From positions 124,001-188,000 of the forward strand of contig NZ_MWQH01000004.1 of NCBI RefSeq assembly GCF_002210295.1: a stretch of 64,000 bases of DNA, written 5' to 3'. The notes under the pieces were generated by a model. That model was given only the letters and a program-made list of their open reading frames with translations. It searched no databases and had not been told where the DNA came from. The position numbers were made by a program, and so were the translations under genes. Positions within the stretch are counted from its first letter, which is position 1, and every line of letters starts with the position of its first letter. Below, in pieces: positions 17,185 to 27,008 of the stretch. The stretch is from Fibrobacter sp. UWB5 (GTDB lineage: Bacteria > Fibrobacterota > Fibrobacteria > Fibrobacterales > Fibrobacteraceae).

Positions 17185-18555
17185 CTACTCCGCTTTCCCC
17201 TTACCAATGCTAGACACTTCGAAACCGATCTTCTTGAGTGCTTCTGCATCCAGGATATTGCGACCGTCAAACACGAAGGCAGGTTTGGCCATGCCCTTGT
17301 AAATGCGGTTCCAATCGAGTTCAGCAAAGCACTTCCATTCCGTGCAGACCACCACAGCGTGAGCGCCTTCGGCAGCCTTGTACGGATCCTCCTCGAACTG
17401 AACCTGGTCAAGCACGTCCTTCAAATCGCGCTTGGCATCAGGAATAGCCTTCGGATCGGTAACGACCGGCAGTGCATGTTCGGCGAGCAAGTCGCGCACA
17501 ACAAGATTTGCAGGGCTTTCGCGAGTGTCACCGGTATTAGCCTTGAAGGCGAAACCGAACACGGCAATCTTCTTGCTTGCAATCGTGTTGAACATGGTCT
17601 CGAGCATGCGGTCCACCACGCGGTGGGTCTGCCATTCATTGATTTTCACCACCGATTCCCAGTAGGCGGCCACTTCGGGGAGTCCATAGTAGCCACACAG
17701 GTACACGAGGTTCAAAATATCTTTCTTGAAGCAAGAACCGCCAAAGCCGATAGAGGCCTTCAGGAACTTGGGACCGATACGGCGGTCCTTGCCCATCACG
17801 TAGGCAACTTCATCCACGTCGGCACCCGTCTTTTCGCAGAGGGCGCTAATCGAGTTAATAGAGCTAATACGCTGTGCCAAGAAGGCGTTAGCGGTCAGCT
17901 TCGTGAGTTCAGAGCTCCAAAGATTCGTCGTCAGAATGCGGTCGCGCGGCACCCAGTGGGCATAAACGTCCACCAGCTTCTGGCATGCGGCAAGGCCCGA
18001 TTCCGTCTGGTGGCTACCGATGAGCACGCGGTCCGGTTCAAAAAGGTCGTTGATGGCGGTACCTTCGGCCAAGAATTCCGGGTTCGAAAGCACTTCGAAG
18101 TGCAGGCCCTTGTCGTTAGAGTTCAAGATTCGTTCCATGGCAGCAGCGGTACGCACCGGAAGCGTGGACTTTTCCACGATAATCTTGCCTTCGTCGGCAA
18201 TTTCCAGGATGTTGCGAGCCGTTTTTTCCCAGTACTGCAGGTCAGAGGCCTTACCGGCACCGTGGCCAAACGTCTTGGTCGGGGTGTTCACGGAAACAAA
18301 GATAATGTCCGCTTCTTTAATGGCTGCCGGAATATCGGTGCTGAAGAAGAGGTTACGGCCACGGGCGCGTTTCACCACGTCGTCGAGGCCGGGTTCAAAA
18401 ATCGGGAGGTTGTCGCTGTTCCAAGCGTCAATACGGGCCTGGTTGATATCAACCACGGTCACTTTCACATCGGGGCACTTATCGGCAATAACGGTCATAG
18501 TGGGGCCACCGACATAGCCCGCGCCAATGCAAAGAATCTTGGTATTGTAACTCAT
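17185..18555 (-). CDS. ugd: UDP-glucose 6-dehydrogenase, animal-type
   Basis: The 456-residue enzyme oxidises UDP-glucose to UDP-glucuronate with two NAD+. It has the NAD motif GAGYVGG (11-17), [31 protein letters not shown] and the catalytic Cys275 in [10 protein letters not shown], followed by [15 protein letters not shown]. The sequence tracks the animal enzymes over most of its length, including [25 protein letters not shown] and [19 protein letters not shown], and the catalytic Cys has nearly the same number as in human UGDH (276). Bacterial Ugd of the E. coli and Bacillus types lacks most of these blocks. It is first in the minus-strand arm and supplies uronic acid donor. Confidence 0.95.
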   Translation of the reverse strand: MSYNTKILCIGAGYVGGPTMTVIADKCPDVKVTVVDINQARIDAWNSDNLPIFEPGLDDVVKRARGRNLFFSTDIPAAIKEADIIFVSVNTPTKTFGHGAGKASDLQYWEKTARNILEIADEGKIIVEKSTLPVRTAAAMERILNSNDKGLHFEVLSNPEFLAEGTAINDLFEPDRVLIGSHQTESGLAACQKLVDVYAHWVPRDRILTTNLWSSELTKLTANAFLAQRISSINSISALCEKTGADVDEVAYVMGKDRRIGPKFLKASIGFGGSCFKKDILNLVYLCGYYGLPEVAAYWESVVKINEWQTHRVVDRMLETMFNTIASKKIAVFGFAFKANTGDTRESPANLVVRDLLAEHALPVVTDPKAIPDAKRDLKDVLDQVQFEEDPYKAAEGAHAVVVCTEWKCFAELDWNRIYKGMAKPAFVFDGRNILDAEALKKIGFEVSSIGKGKAE

Positions 18556-18674
18556 AGTGTGCCCAAATTTAGAAAATTACGCGATTCCTGACCTTGATTA
18601 TAACTAAAGAAGGCGTCCTTGTGTACATTCGTAAGGTTTATATTAGAACTTTCCGTTCACGGGGTGTTCGCTAT

Positions 18675-18792
18675 ACAGACCGCAAAGCCTCAATGTAAAA
18701 TAAAATTGTGACTAGGCTTTGCTCTCGCAACCACACCTCGTTAATACGAGGTGCTTGTTGCTCACACAGACCGCAAAGCCTCAATGTAAAAT
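18675..18792. repeat. Structured intergenic element: 27-bp direct repeats around a nested hairpin
   Basis: Two identical 27-bp copies lie at 18,675-18,701 and 18,766-18,792, both starting ACAGACCGCAAAGCCTCAAT. Between and within them sits a nested inverted repeat: outer arms AGGCTTTGC (18,714-18,722) and GCAAAGCCT (18,773-18,781), middle arms GCAAC (18,727-18,731) and GTTGC (18,757-18,761), inner arms CACCTCG (18,734-18,740) and CGAGGTG (18,747-18,753) around a 6-base loop. The first repeat copy also contains GCAAAGCCT (18,682-18,690), which can pair with the same central arm, giving two competing folds. It lies between the CotH gene's 3' end and ugd. Confidence 0.75.
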
Positions 18793-18806
18793 TGAGTTAA
18801 AAAAGC

Positions 18807-21620
18807 TCACTTGAAAACGGCAGTCAGGGCATCTATTTCACCCGGATTGACCGAGCGAACCTGTTCCATCTCACCGTCGCTCCAACCCGCCCAAATGCCA
18901 CCATCGGTCGGCATGGCTTCGAGCGTCACGGGGAGCCCTTCAAAGAAATTCACCGTCAGCGGATACGAATCTATTTTCAGGCCGTGAACTTTGATGATAC
19001 CCGGTCCGCTTACCGAAAGTGACAACGCAATCGGGCGCCCCAGTTCAAAGTATTCGCGCAGTTCATCGTACACGACTTCCGGGCGGTCCTTCGCGAAGCT
19101 CTTGATGTCTTCAAGCTGGCGGTCCATTCTCGAAGCGCTCAAATTCCAGCGTTCCTGATCGCGCGGGATTTCCGATTCGATCTCAGACATCATGCTTTCG
19201 ATGCGGGCCAGCACGCGCGCACTCGAGAAATTCATGTTCAACAGCACCGCCATGCGGTTCACAAATGCCGTACGGAATCCGGGATTTTCAAGCAGACTCC
19301 GGAACAGGAGCGTATATTCGGGGCCGTTCGGCCAGGACTCCCCATCTTCTGCCGCAGCAAATTCGAAAATATTGTTCGTGTATTCGCTATAGCCGTTACC
19401 CATTCCGAAATCCATGTCGTACAAGAACCACTTCCACGGCGTTTTCGGATTGTTGTTGCGCCATTTCTTCAAGTTGTTGCCAGGCCAGTCGCGGTTATTC
19501 GCATACATTTCGGTCTGCATGTAATTGATAAAATTGTCAACGTCTATTTGCGACGACACGTAGGCGTAATTCGTTTCGTTTTCAAGGCTATTCAATTCAA
19601 GCCAATCCATCAGCGCCACGTAATCGACAGCAGAACCCGCCGACACCGAATTGTCCGCCTTGAGCAAGTCGATATTGTCAGGGTTCAAGCCGTAATGTGT
19701 TTCAAAGTAGTATTCGGTCGAACGTTCACGAATGCTATGGATACCATAGTATTCGCCGTTATAGTACACCACCGCGAATCGCCCACGCTGGTAATCCACG
19801 CCCAGGCCTTCGCTAATCGAACTGGCCAGGCGGTCGCGAATGTAGTCGTTGCCGAAATTGCTTCCGTTGTTGCGCAAAATGAAAACCTTGAACTTGTTCA
19901 GTTCCGGAAACTCCGGGAACAGGCTGTAATGCAAGCGCTTGTCGCCATACTTTTCGCGGAAGGTAATCGCGACCGATTTCTTGTCGTTCTGGCGGCTGTA
20001 ATTTCCGAAAATCTTGAGGCCCGCGCGCTTCACGAAAGCAGGCGCATTCACGCCCGGCTCCATGAATTCCACCGTCACGGGAACCTCTTTGTCGAGCCAG
20101 TAATTCGCGCCATAATGCGGTTGCTTGCTCTGCGCGAAATTTCCTTCCATGTAGATGCCCGAATCAGGATCAAAAAGGGAATTCGGATCGGTCGTCAAGA
20201 ACACCACCGGCAAGGAATGCTTTTCGCCCAAGACATAGGTGCGCACCATTTCTTCGCCAGGCAACTTTCCCGCCTCAAAGGCGGCGCAACGAATCGTCGT
20301 TGTTGATTCAACCGTCAACAAGGTCGCGACGGCAGACTCCGCCGTAGGCGCCAAGCCTCCTTTTTCGCAACGCACATTCGCGCCTTCGGGCAAGGCAATC
20401 ACAAAAGGCTCCGCATAAAAACCCGACGGCGGGATTTCGGCTAGCGTATCCACCGCCGGCGAGCGCGACTGCACCACCGGCTGTGTCACAAGGCCATAGG
20501 GCGAAGCTTCGCCAAAGCCAAAGCCCGTCGTGCCATCGGCAAGCGTGCCGAAATTCCAAGTTTTCCCGACAATCATTTCGGGGTAAGCGACAGAATCTAC
20601 AATTGCCGTATCGGCATTCACCAGATACAGGCGACCGCCCGACTGCGGGATCTTGAAACCCGCATGCGGTTCATGCCCGCGATTGCGAGCAATATAGCTG
20701 AAAACCTTGACAGTCACTTCTTGCGATTCGTTCGCCTCGGGGCTCATGCGCGTGCCGTAAATATTCTTGAGGTCCGGGAACGTTGTCCCTGTCGGGAGTG
20801 GCATACGGTAAACCGTCGAAGAATCACCGGTTCCCGTAAGCACCATTTCATAGCCCTTCCAGTCATCGATATCGGGCTGCGTGAGTCTAAAGGACACCTT
20901 GCGGTCCTTGGTAATGTAAGCCTGCATCAGGATTTCATTCGCCGCCGAAATGTCGAGCACATCGTCCTTGTCGGAACTTCCGGTGCCCACGAACACTGCA
21001 ATCGAAGACCAGCCAAGTTCCTCGTTCTCGCCCAATCGCATCACGGCTCCAAAACGACTTTCACCATTTTCCTTAAAGCAGTTCTTTTTTTGACCAGGCA
21101 AGGGATCCGCATAGCTATAACCCGGCGGGTCGCTTTGGGAATCAGTCCATGTCCAGCAACCAGGTCCAATCATGTCAAGCGAATCATGCGGCAATACGTA
21201 ATCAGGGTAATTCTTGCCCGACATGAACACCAGCAGAAACGCATTTGGTGCCATTTTCACATTCCCGAATTTCCACTTGAACGGTTCCGTTTTCGAATCG
21301 GTCAAATACAGGCCCGACAAATCTACCGTATCGGCCGAGGTATTGAAAAGTTCCACCCAGCCGGCATCGCCACCCTCGTGGTCTTCATAAACGATATTGA
21401 TCGGGTCAATCTCGGTAAACATGACCGGGCCACCCACAAACGGGAGCGTTACACTATCGGCAGCCGTAGAATCATTTGCAGGAACATCCTGTTCAGACTT
21501 GGAAGAACTCGACGAATCATCGGAACATGCCGAGAACACCAAAAACGACAGCAACAATATGCAAGAGAACGACCCTCCGGCCTTACGAACTAAAGACGAG
21601 AAAAAACGCCAACACACCAT
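18807..21620 (-). CDS. Large lipoprotein with lamin-tail, chitobiase-like and CotH kinase domains
   Basis: The 937-residue protein has a lipobox ending FSAC (Cys32), followed by a Ser/Asp-rich tether. A lamin-tail (LTD) domain follows at about 65-165 (VMFTEIDPINIVYE, WVELFNTSADTVDLSGLYLT), and a second LTD-like remnant near 330-380. A chitobiase C-terminal-like segment covers about 395-465 (PLPEG-type repeats and IRCAAFEAGKLPG). The CotH domain spans about 470-850, with IRDRLASSISEGLGVDYQRG, YYGIHSIRER and KWFLYDMDFGMG carrying the catalytic Asp residues. The C-terminal 70 residues resemble an InlB-type repeat (WAGWSDGEMEQ). The start is supported by a TATATT box 6 bases upstream. It is probably a surface-exposed kinase-like protein; its substrate is unknown. 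Confidence 0.85.
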   Translation of the reverse strand: MVCWRFFSSLVRKAGGSFSCILLLSFLVFSACSDDSSSSSKSEQDVPANDSTAADSVTLPFVGGPVMFTEIDPINIVYEDHEGGDAGWVELFNTSADTVDLSGLYLTDSKTEPFKWKFGNVKMAPNAFLLVFMSGKNYPDYVLPHDSLDMIGPGCWTWTDSQSDPPGYSYADPLPGQKKNCFKENGESRFGAVMRLGENEELGWSSIAVFVGTGSSDKDDVLDISAANEILMQAYITKDRKVSFRLTQPDIDDWKGYEMVLTGTGDSSTVYRMPLPTGTTFPDLKNIYGTRMSPEANESQEVTVKVFSYIARNRGHEPHAGFKIPQSGGRLYLVNADTAIVDSVAYPEMIVGKTWNFGTLADGTTGFGFGEASPYGLVTQPVVQSRSPAVDTLAEIPPSGFYAEPFVIALPEGANVRCEKGGLAPTAESAVATLLTVESTTTIRCAAFEAGKLPGEEMVRTYVLGEKHSLPVVFLTTDPNSLFDPDSGIYMEGNFAQSKQPHYGANYWLDKEVPVTVEFMEPGVNAPAFVKRAGLKIFGNYSRQNDKKSVAITFREKYGDKRLHYSLFPEFPELNKFKVFILRNNGSNFGNDYIRDRLASSISEGLGVDYQRGRFAVVYYNGEYYGIHSIRERSTEYYFETHYGLNPDNIDLLKADNSVSAGSAVDYVALMDWLELNSLENETNYAYVSSQIDVDNFINYMQTEMYANNRDWPGNNLKKWRNNNPKTPWKWFLYDMDFGMGNGYSEYTNNIFEFAAAEDGESWPNGPEYTLLFRSLLENPGFRTAFVNRMAVLLNMNFSSARVLARIESMMSEIESEIPRDQERWNLSASRMDRQLEDIKSFAKDRPEVVYDELREYFELGRPIALSLSVSGPGIIKVHGLKIDSYPLTVNFFEGLPVTLEAMPTDGGIWAGWSDGEMEQVRSVNPGEIDALTAVFK

Positions 21621-21626
21621 GTATTG

Positions 21627-21632
21627 AATATA
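21627..21632 (-). promoter_or_regulatory. TATATT box 6 bases before the large CotH start
   Basis: On the minus strand TATATT is followed by six bases (CAATAC) and the ATG at 21,620. The spacing equals that before several other genes here and implies a very short 5' leader. No Shine-Dalgarno sequence is present. Confidence 0.45.
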
Positions 21633-21670
21633 TATTAAATCGCCTACAATCGGCGAATTGTAAGATATTC

Positions 21671-22516
21671 TTAAAGCTGTTGTTTATTCTTTCTTCTGGG
21701 GCGGCGCACAATAAAGAGGCAGGCGCCAATCAGCACGAGGCTCACCGAAATCACCTTGCCCACCGGGAACGACTCCGAAAACACGAGCACGCCGGCCAAA
21801 GTCGGCACCGCAGCGCCCACCGCCGCACTGAACGGAATAATGAACAGGGCGCGACCGCGGGAGAACGACACCTGCGAATACAGGAAAGCGATACTGTAAG
21901 TCGCAATATAGCCCAGCGTCCTAAAATCCAAAAGCAGGTTCGCTACGGACGAGATCTCGATGTGGTCCAAATCGAAATCCATGGCGAGGCTCTTGTAGAA
22001 TGCGGCGGAAAGCCCAAAGCCCACGCCCATAATCAAGGAGTCCACCATTTCGCGGTCCTTGACCCACAAGTGCGCTACCAGCGTCACGGCAGAGAGGCCG
22101 CCGGCATACGCCCACAGCATTCCGACATTCTGGACCGCCGTCGATTCGCCCAGATTTTCGACAGAGTACAACAGGCCCGCCACCACAAAGCAAATCGCAA
22201 TCACAATGCGCTTGGTCAAGGCCTCTTTCAAAATGCAAAAACCCATGAGGGCGGTAAGCACCGGATTCAAGACCATCATCGGCTGCACCTGACTCAAGTC
22301 ATAGCGGGCCATGGCAATGTAGTAACCAAGCGTGGCAAGCCCCGAGCAGCAAATGCCAAGCCACCAGAACTTATTGGTGATAACGCCCTTAAAAAATTCC
22401 CAAGGTTTCGAAGTACCGCCCGTGCGCTTGCCCACCGTAGACACGCCCGATTTCTCGAGAATGTTTCCGCAGGCAAAAAGAAACGCCGGCCCGATTGTCA
22501 GCAACAAGAAAAGCAT
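21671..22516 (-). CDS. EamA-family (DMT superfamily) transporter
   Basis: The 281-residue protein has about ten hydrophobic segments arranged as two EamA repeats, with the typical ends of each half: QPMMVLNPVLTALMGFCILKEAL near residues 78-100 and VGAAVPTLAGVLVFSESF near 238-255. Members export amino acids, metabolites or nucleotide sugars across the inner membrane. It begins 3 bases after the lytic transglycosylase stop codon, so it is probably the last gene of that operon. The substrate is unknown. Confidence 0.85.
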   Translation of the reverse strand: MLFLLLTIGPAFLFACGNILEKSGVSTVGKRTGGTSKPWEFFKGVITNKFWWLGICCSGLATLGYYIAMARYDLSQVQPMMVLNPVLTALMGFCILKEALTKRIVIAICFVVAGLLYSVENLGESTAVQNVGMLWAYAGGLSAVTLVAHLWVKDREMVDSLIMGVGFGLSAAFYKSLAMDFDLDHIEISSVANLLLDFRTLGYIATYSIAFLYSQVSFSRGRALFIIPFSAAVGAAVPTLAGVLVFSESFPVGKVISVSLVLIGACLFIVRRPRRKNKQQL

Positions 22517-22519
22517 CGG

Positions 22520-24847
22520 CTAGATTCCGTCGTAGATTTCCTGGTAAATCCAGTAGTTGCCCATGACTCGCTTCACGTAGTCGCGGGTTTCCCAATAGCT
22601 AATGTCTTCGGCACGCACGTCCCAAGACTTGCCCTCGCCTGCCGCCTGCCAACGCTTGGTGGGCTTGGGGCCTGCATTGTAGTTACCCAGCACATACATG
22701 TAGTCGTCATTGTATTCAGCCTTCAAGTCAACCAAGTAGCGAATACCCAGGCGAATGTTCATGTAGGCATTAAACAGCTGTCGCGGTTCAAACGTCGGCA
22801 AGTTTTCCTTTTCGGCAAGCATCTTGCCCGTTGCAGGCATAATCTGCAAAAGTCCGCAAGCCCCTGCCGGCGACATGATTTCAAAGTTGAAAATCGATTC
22901 CTGGCGCATCACGCTGTACACAAAGAACGGATCGATACGGTCGCCCGAATGGAACTTGACCTGGTCCATGTAGGGAACGGGGAACAAGTAATGCAGCACA
23001 TCGATAGGCGGCGCCATTAGGCGGCGGCGATCGATATTGTTCTGGAACTGGCGGGCAAGGCGATACCCGGCAGCGGTTTCGCCCATTTCATAGAAGAGCT
23101 TGCCGTATTCATACAAGAAGTCCAGACGCTTCGCATTCTTCTTGCGAGCTTCGTCGTAAAGAGCAAAGGCCTGTTCGCTAAAGCCGTACTGGAACAGCGT
23201 GCGAATGCGATTGTAACGTTCCTGGTTATAAGTCGTATCAGGCTTGCCCACCTTCTGCGAGGCGCGCACCCAGGCAAGCGTCTGTTCCGGAGCCATGCGC
23301 ACGCCGTGTGCATACGGTACATCCTTTTCAGCCATCAGCTTGTATTCCACCAACTTCATGCGGCTGCGGTGAGCATAGTAGGCCAGCGGGAAATCGCGAA
23401 TGCAATCGAGGTAAGCTTCACGGGCCAGGGAATCCTTTCCGACCTTCATGTAGGCATCGCCCAAGAACATGCGGGCGCCACTTCCACTCCACAGGAACGG
23501 TTCCTTGGTCGCCTCAATCAGCGCCGGAATCGCTTCGTTCCACTTTTCTTGCTTAAAGTACACGAAGCCTATGCGGAACTTTGCCCACTGGCGCTTGATA
23601 TTATTCTTGAAACGCTTGTGCGAAAGAGTCTTGTAGCAGACAATGGCACTATCGTACTGTTCCTTCTGTTCGTATTCGAATCCCTTCACCCACAAGTTGT
23701 TGGCGTTTTCCTTGCTGAACTGGTTGGCATCTTGCAGGGTGGCATCCATTTTGCGGATTTCTTTTTCGTAGCGGCCAGCGTTGTTGCGATACAAGCGCAA
23801 GATCGACTGCATCCACAAGGGGCGAGCTTCCACAGAATCAAGCAAGAACTTGAACTGCTTAATAGATTCGTCATCGCGCTTGAGCGTACGCAACGTCACG
23901 GCGCGCTTTTCCCACAAGGCAATACGGGTTCCCATATCTAAGGAGCTCGGCGCAAGCTTTTTCTGCAGCGAATCTTCCGGCGGCGGGAGCGCCGCCTCCG
24001 GCGAAAGCGAAACAAGCACGGAATCCAGAATGCGAATGGAATCCAGGAGTGTCAGGCACTCGTTTGCGTTATCCTTGGCGCAGGCCATCTTGGCATAGGC
24101 CACCTTCTCTTCCAGAGTCTCGGGAGCGCCTCGCACCTTGCGGAGTCTACGAATGGCAGCGAAAGCGGAATCCTTGTAATTGGAGGCACTCGTCAAAAGT
24201 CTCAGGTAAATGCGCTTCGCCTCTTTCATCTGCTTGAACTGTTCCAAGTACTGGGCATAACGGTAACGCAAAGCCGCCGCATCGTCGGACTTCGGGTACT
24301 TTTCCACAAAGACCTTCAACGAATCCGCATGGGCTCGGTCGCTTAGCGTCGTATCCGCCATGGCGGCTTCAATTCTAAGTCTTGAGGCCACCCTGTCAAA
24401 AGAGGCGTCCTGGTCCAAATTCTTGTACAGTCCCAGAACCACGCGCATATTCTTGTAGTCGCGAAGCTTGAACAGGCATTTTGCCATTCTCAAAATCACG
24501 GAGCCGTCTAACAGGGCATCGCGACCACGCAGGGAATCATAAGCAAAATAGGCGCTATCCCACTGTTCCTTGTAAAAGAACTGGGCCGCACGCGCAAAGT
24601 CGCGGACGTTTTTGGATTGTGCCTTGTCTTCGCTCAAAGCCTTCAGGCGGTCATAGCGCACCACCACATCCTGGAACTGCGAAGGCGGAATCTGTTCCAA
24701 AGACTCGTACGGATTCGGAGGCGTAAACGGCATCGACGCAATCAAGCTATCAGTCGCTTGCGACGGAAGCGGACTCGGCGCCACAGACGTAGAGCCAGCG
24801 AATGCGCACACGCCTAAAAACACAACCAACAAAACAATCCTACACAT
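22520..24847 (-). CDS. slt: Soluble lytic murein transglycosylase, Slt70-like
   Basis: The 775-residue periplasmic enzyme has a signal peptide (MCRIVLLVVFLGVCAFAGS), a long alpha-superhelical region built of TPR-like helices (about 60-600), and a C-terminal lysozyme-like SLT domain. The catalytic Glu650 lies in RQES, followed by SPAGACGLLQIMPATG and GNYNAGP, which are the three conserved SLT blocks. Length and layout fit Slt70 with an extended superhelix. It cleaves peptidoglycan to 1,6-anhydro-muropeptides during turnover. It is downstream of ptsI by 88 bases and immediately upstream of the EamA transporter. Confidence 0.93.
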   Translation of the reverse strand: MCRIVLLVVFLGVCAFAGSTSVAPSPLPSQATDSLIASMPFTPPNPYESLEQIPPSQFQDVVVRYDRLKALSEDKAQSKNVRDFARAAQFFYKEQWDSAYFAYDSLRGRDALLDGSVILRMAKCLFKLRDYKNMRVVLGLYKNLDQDASFDRVASRLRIEAAMADTTLSDRAHADSLKVFVEKYPKSDDAAALRYRYAQYLEQFKQMKEAKRIYLRLLTSASNYKDSAFAAIRRLRKVRGAPETLEEKVAYAKMACAKDNANECLTLLDSIRILDSVLVSLSPEAALPPPEDSLQKKLAPSSLDMGTRIALWEKRAVTLRTLKRDDESIKQFKFLLDSVEARPLWMQSILRLYRNNAGRYEKEIRKMDATLQDANQFSKENANNLWVKGFEYEQKEQYDSAIVCYKTLSHKRFKNNIKRQWAKFRIGFVYFKQEKWNEAIPALIEATKEPFLWSGSGARMFLGDAYMKVGKDSLAREAYLDCIRDFPLAYYAHRSRMKLVEYKLMAEKDVPYAHGVRMAPEQTLAWVRASQKVGKPDTTYNQERYNRIRTLFQYGFSEQAFALYDEARKKNAKRLDFLYEYGKLFYEMGETAAGYRLARQFQNNIDRRRLMAPPIDVLHYLFPVPYMDQVKFHSGDRIDPFFVYSVMRQESIFNFEIMSPAGACGLLQIMPATGKMLAEKENLPTFEPRQLFNAYMNIRLGIRYLVDLKAEYNDDYMYVLGNYNAGPKPTKRWQAAGEGKSWDVRAEDISYWETRDYVKRVMGNYWIYQEIYDGI

Positions 24848-24935
24848 ATTTTCTCCTAAAGCCTGCCGTCAAGAACCTTCGGTTCCTTTAGCAGGGAGCG
24901 TCACCGCAAAACAATTCTGCGATCGCCCATTCCTT

Positions 24936-26756
24936 CTATTTCTTACTGCTGTCCACCTGACCCACAAAGCTAGAGATGCCCAAGTCGCGAATCGTCTGGG
25001 CATACTTGCCACGCATAAAGGAGTTCACGCTTTCAGCATCATCCATCTGCAACACCGTCAGCGCAGAATCGCGCACGTCTTCGAAGTTGATCGAGCGGAT
25101 GATTTTCTTCGTGGACATCACGCTCCACGGGGTCATCGAGAGTTCGTCAACACCAAGGCCAACCAGCAACAGCACGCTCAACGGGTCCGCACTCATTTCA
25201 CCGCAAACCGCCACAGGGATTCCTTCACGGTGAGCCGCCTGAACCGTCTGGTAAATCATGCTGAGCACAGCCGGATGGTGAGGCTGGAACATGTCCGTAA
25301 TCAATTCGTTCGTGCGGTCCACGGCAAGCGTAAATTGCACCAGGTCGTTCGTACCGATGCTAAAGAAATCCACCTCTTTAGCGAGCTTGTCGACGATCAT
25401 CACGGCGGCAGGCACTTCGATCATGACGCCGATCTTTACCTTCGCGACTTTCTTACCGGCCGCTTCCAGTTCCTTACGGCACTTGACAATGCAAGCCTTG
25501 GCACGGCGGAATTCCCCCATACCAGAAATCATGGGCAACAGCAGGCGCAAGTTTTCCTTGGTGTTGGCAAGGAGCAAAGCCTTGAGCTGTGTACAGAAAA
25601 TATCTTCGCGGTCCAGGCACACGCGAATGGAACGCCAACCCATAAACGGGTTCGATTCGTTCACGGCCGTAATGCCGCTTACCAGTTTGTCGCCGCCGGC
25701 ATCCAGGGTACGGATTGTCACCGGGCAGGGGTACATGGTTTCAAGAATGTAGCGGTACGCGTCGCGCTGTTCATCCTGAGTGGGAGCGTCGTTTCGCAAG
25801 AACAAAAATTCAGAACGGTACAGGCCGATTCCCGTCGCACCGAAGTCGGTCACCTTTTCCGATTCCGACGGAAGTTCAATGTTGGCGTGCAGGGTAATGT
25901 ACTTGCCGTCGCGGGTCATCGGCTCCAGCTGGCGCATCGTGAACAATTCACGGCGCTGCCTTTCAAAGACTTCTTGCCTTTCGTGGAAATCCTTGACGTC
26001 ATCCTGGTTCGGATTGATAATGACCTGACCGCTCGAGCCGTCGACAATCACCGTGTCGCCGGTCTTGACCTGGGCCGCAAAATTTCTAAGGCCAGACACC
26101 AACGGTATCTGGAGTGAGCGAGCCAAAATGGCCACGTGGCTCGTGCGGCCACCGGTATCCATCGCAAGCCCCGCCACCTGGCCGGGCTTGATCGACATCA
26201 AAAGGCTCGGTAAAAGTTCGTGCCCGACAAGCACCACTCCGTCTTCGGTAGCCACATCCTCGAGCACCGGTCCGGAATCTTCCATGGCCGCCATCAAGCG
26301 GTTGTACACGTCCCTCAGGTCGGCCGCCTTGTCGCGCATAGCCGGCGAGTCAATCTGTTCGAACTTGTCAATGTAGGCCCCCAAGACCACATGCACCGAC
26401 CAGCGGGCATTCTTGTGTTCCTTGCGGACCTTGTCGATTACCCCATTAATCAAAGTGGGGTCCTGCAAAATCATCAGGTGAGTCGCAAAGATGAGGCTGT
26501 CCTTCATCCCGGTGCGACTTTCAGAAAGTTCCTTGATCTGCGAAACTTCCTTGACCGTCTTGTGGACCGCTTTCAAGAAAAGCTGTTCTTCATCCGCAAG
26601 TCGGCTCTCGGGGAGAGTCTCCTCCACCACCGAAATCTTCCGGTTCGTGACCGGAAAAACACACCCCATGGCAAAGCCCGGGGATGCAGGAACGCCCGTC
26701 AAGACAGTACGGACGTGTTCCGGCTTCTTAACAGGGTTCTTCGTTGAAGTGGTCAT
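24936..26756 (-). CDS. ptsI: Phosphoenolpyruvate-protein phosphotransferase (PTS enzyme I)
   Basis: Enzyme I transfers phosphate from PEP to HPr. The start is ATG 26,756, since GGAAAG lies 8 bases upstream, while the longer in-frame start would run deep into ptsH. The 606-residue protein has the N-terminal domain with phospho-accepting His207 in TGGRTSHVAI, the swivel region, and the PEP-binding TIM barrel: LYRSEFLFL, TLDAGGDK, MIEVPAAVMI, GTNDLVQFTLAVDR and VAVCGEMSADP with the catalytic Cys. All key residues are present. Its first 29 bases overlap ptsH. No enzyme II genes are seen in the window. Confidence 0.95.
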   Translation of the reverse strand: MTTSTKNPVKKPEHVRTVLTGVPASPGFAMGCVFPVTNRKISVVEETLPESRLADEEQLFLKAVHKTVKEVSQIKELSESRTGMKDSLIFATHLMILQDPTLINGVIDKVRKEHKNARWSVHVVLGAYIDKFEQIDSPAMRDKAADLRDVYNRLMAAMEDSGPVLEDVATEDGVVLVGHELLPSLLMSIKPGQVAGLAMDTGGRTSHVAILARSLQIPLVSGLRNFAAQVKTGDTVIVDGSSGQVIINPNQDDVKDFHERQEVFERQRRELFTMRQLEPMTRDGKYITLHANIELPSESEKVTDFGATGIGLYRSEFLFLRNDAPTQDEQRDAYRYILETMYPCPVTIRTLDAGGDKLVSGITAVNESNPFMGWRSIRVCLDREDIFCTQLKALLLANTKENLRLLLPMISGMGEFRRAKACIVKCRKELEAAGKKVAKVKIGVMIEVPAAVMIVDKLAKEVDFFSIGTNDLVQFTLAVDRTNELITDMFQPHHPAVLSMIYQTVQAAHREGIPVAVCGEMSADPLSVLLLVGLGVDELSMTPWSVMSTKKIIRSINFEDVRDSALTVLQMDDAESVNSFMRGKYAQTIRDLGISSFVGQVDSSKK

Positions 26757-27000
26757 TAAACAGACTTTCCAACTGCGACGCGACCTGTTCTTCGTCTTCG
26801 CCATCAATTTCGAATTTTACTTCGGAACCTGCGGGAATAGCAAGCATCATCACGTTCAAGATGCTCTTGGCATTAGCCTTCGAGCCTTCGAACACGATGG
26901 ATATATCGCTCTTGGCTTGGCCGGTGATATCCACTATCATTCCGGCGGGCCTTGCGTGTATTCCCAACTTGTTTGTTACCACCAATGCTTTTTCGATCAT
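26728..27000 (-). CDS. ptsH: Phosphocarrier protein HPr
   Basis: This 90-residue protein carries the catalytic His15 in GIHARPAG and Ser46 in ANAKSILNVMML, the site used by HPr kinase in Gram-positive bacteria and some others. The helix after it (LAIPAGSEV) and the GEDEEQ turn complete the HPr fold. A good ribosome binding site (GAGGAAAACA before ATG) supports the start. It lies 8 bases after the MlaD-like gene and overlaps ptsI, so the three are likely co-transcribed. Keeping both residues suggests regulatory as well as transport phosphorylation; the regulatory part is inference. Confidence 0.95.
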   Translation of the reverse strand: MIEKALVVTNKLGIHARPAGMIVDITGQAKSDISIVFEGSKANAKSILNVMMLAIPAGSEVKFEIDGEDEEQVASQLESLFNDHFNEEPC

Positions 27001-27008
27001 TGTTTTCC

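Noticed and set aside
17134-18591. 485-codon open frame antisense to ugd
   Set aside because: The ugd reading has complete catalytic motifs. The antisense product shows no family features.
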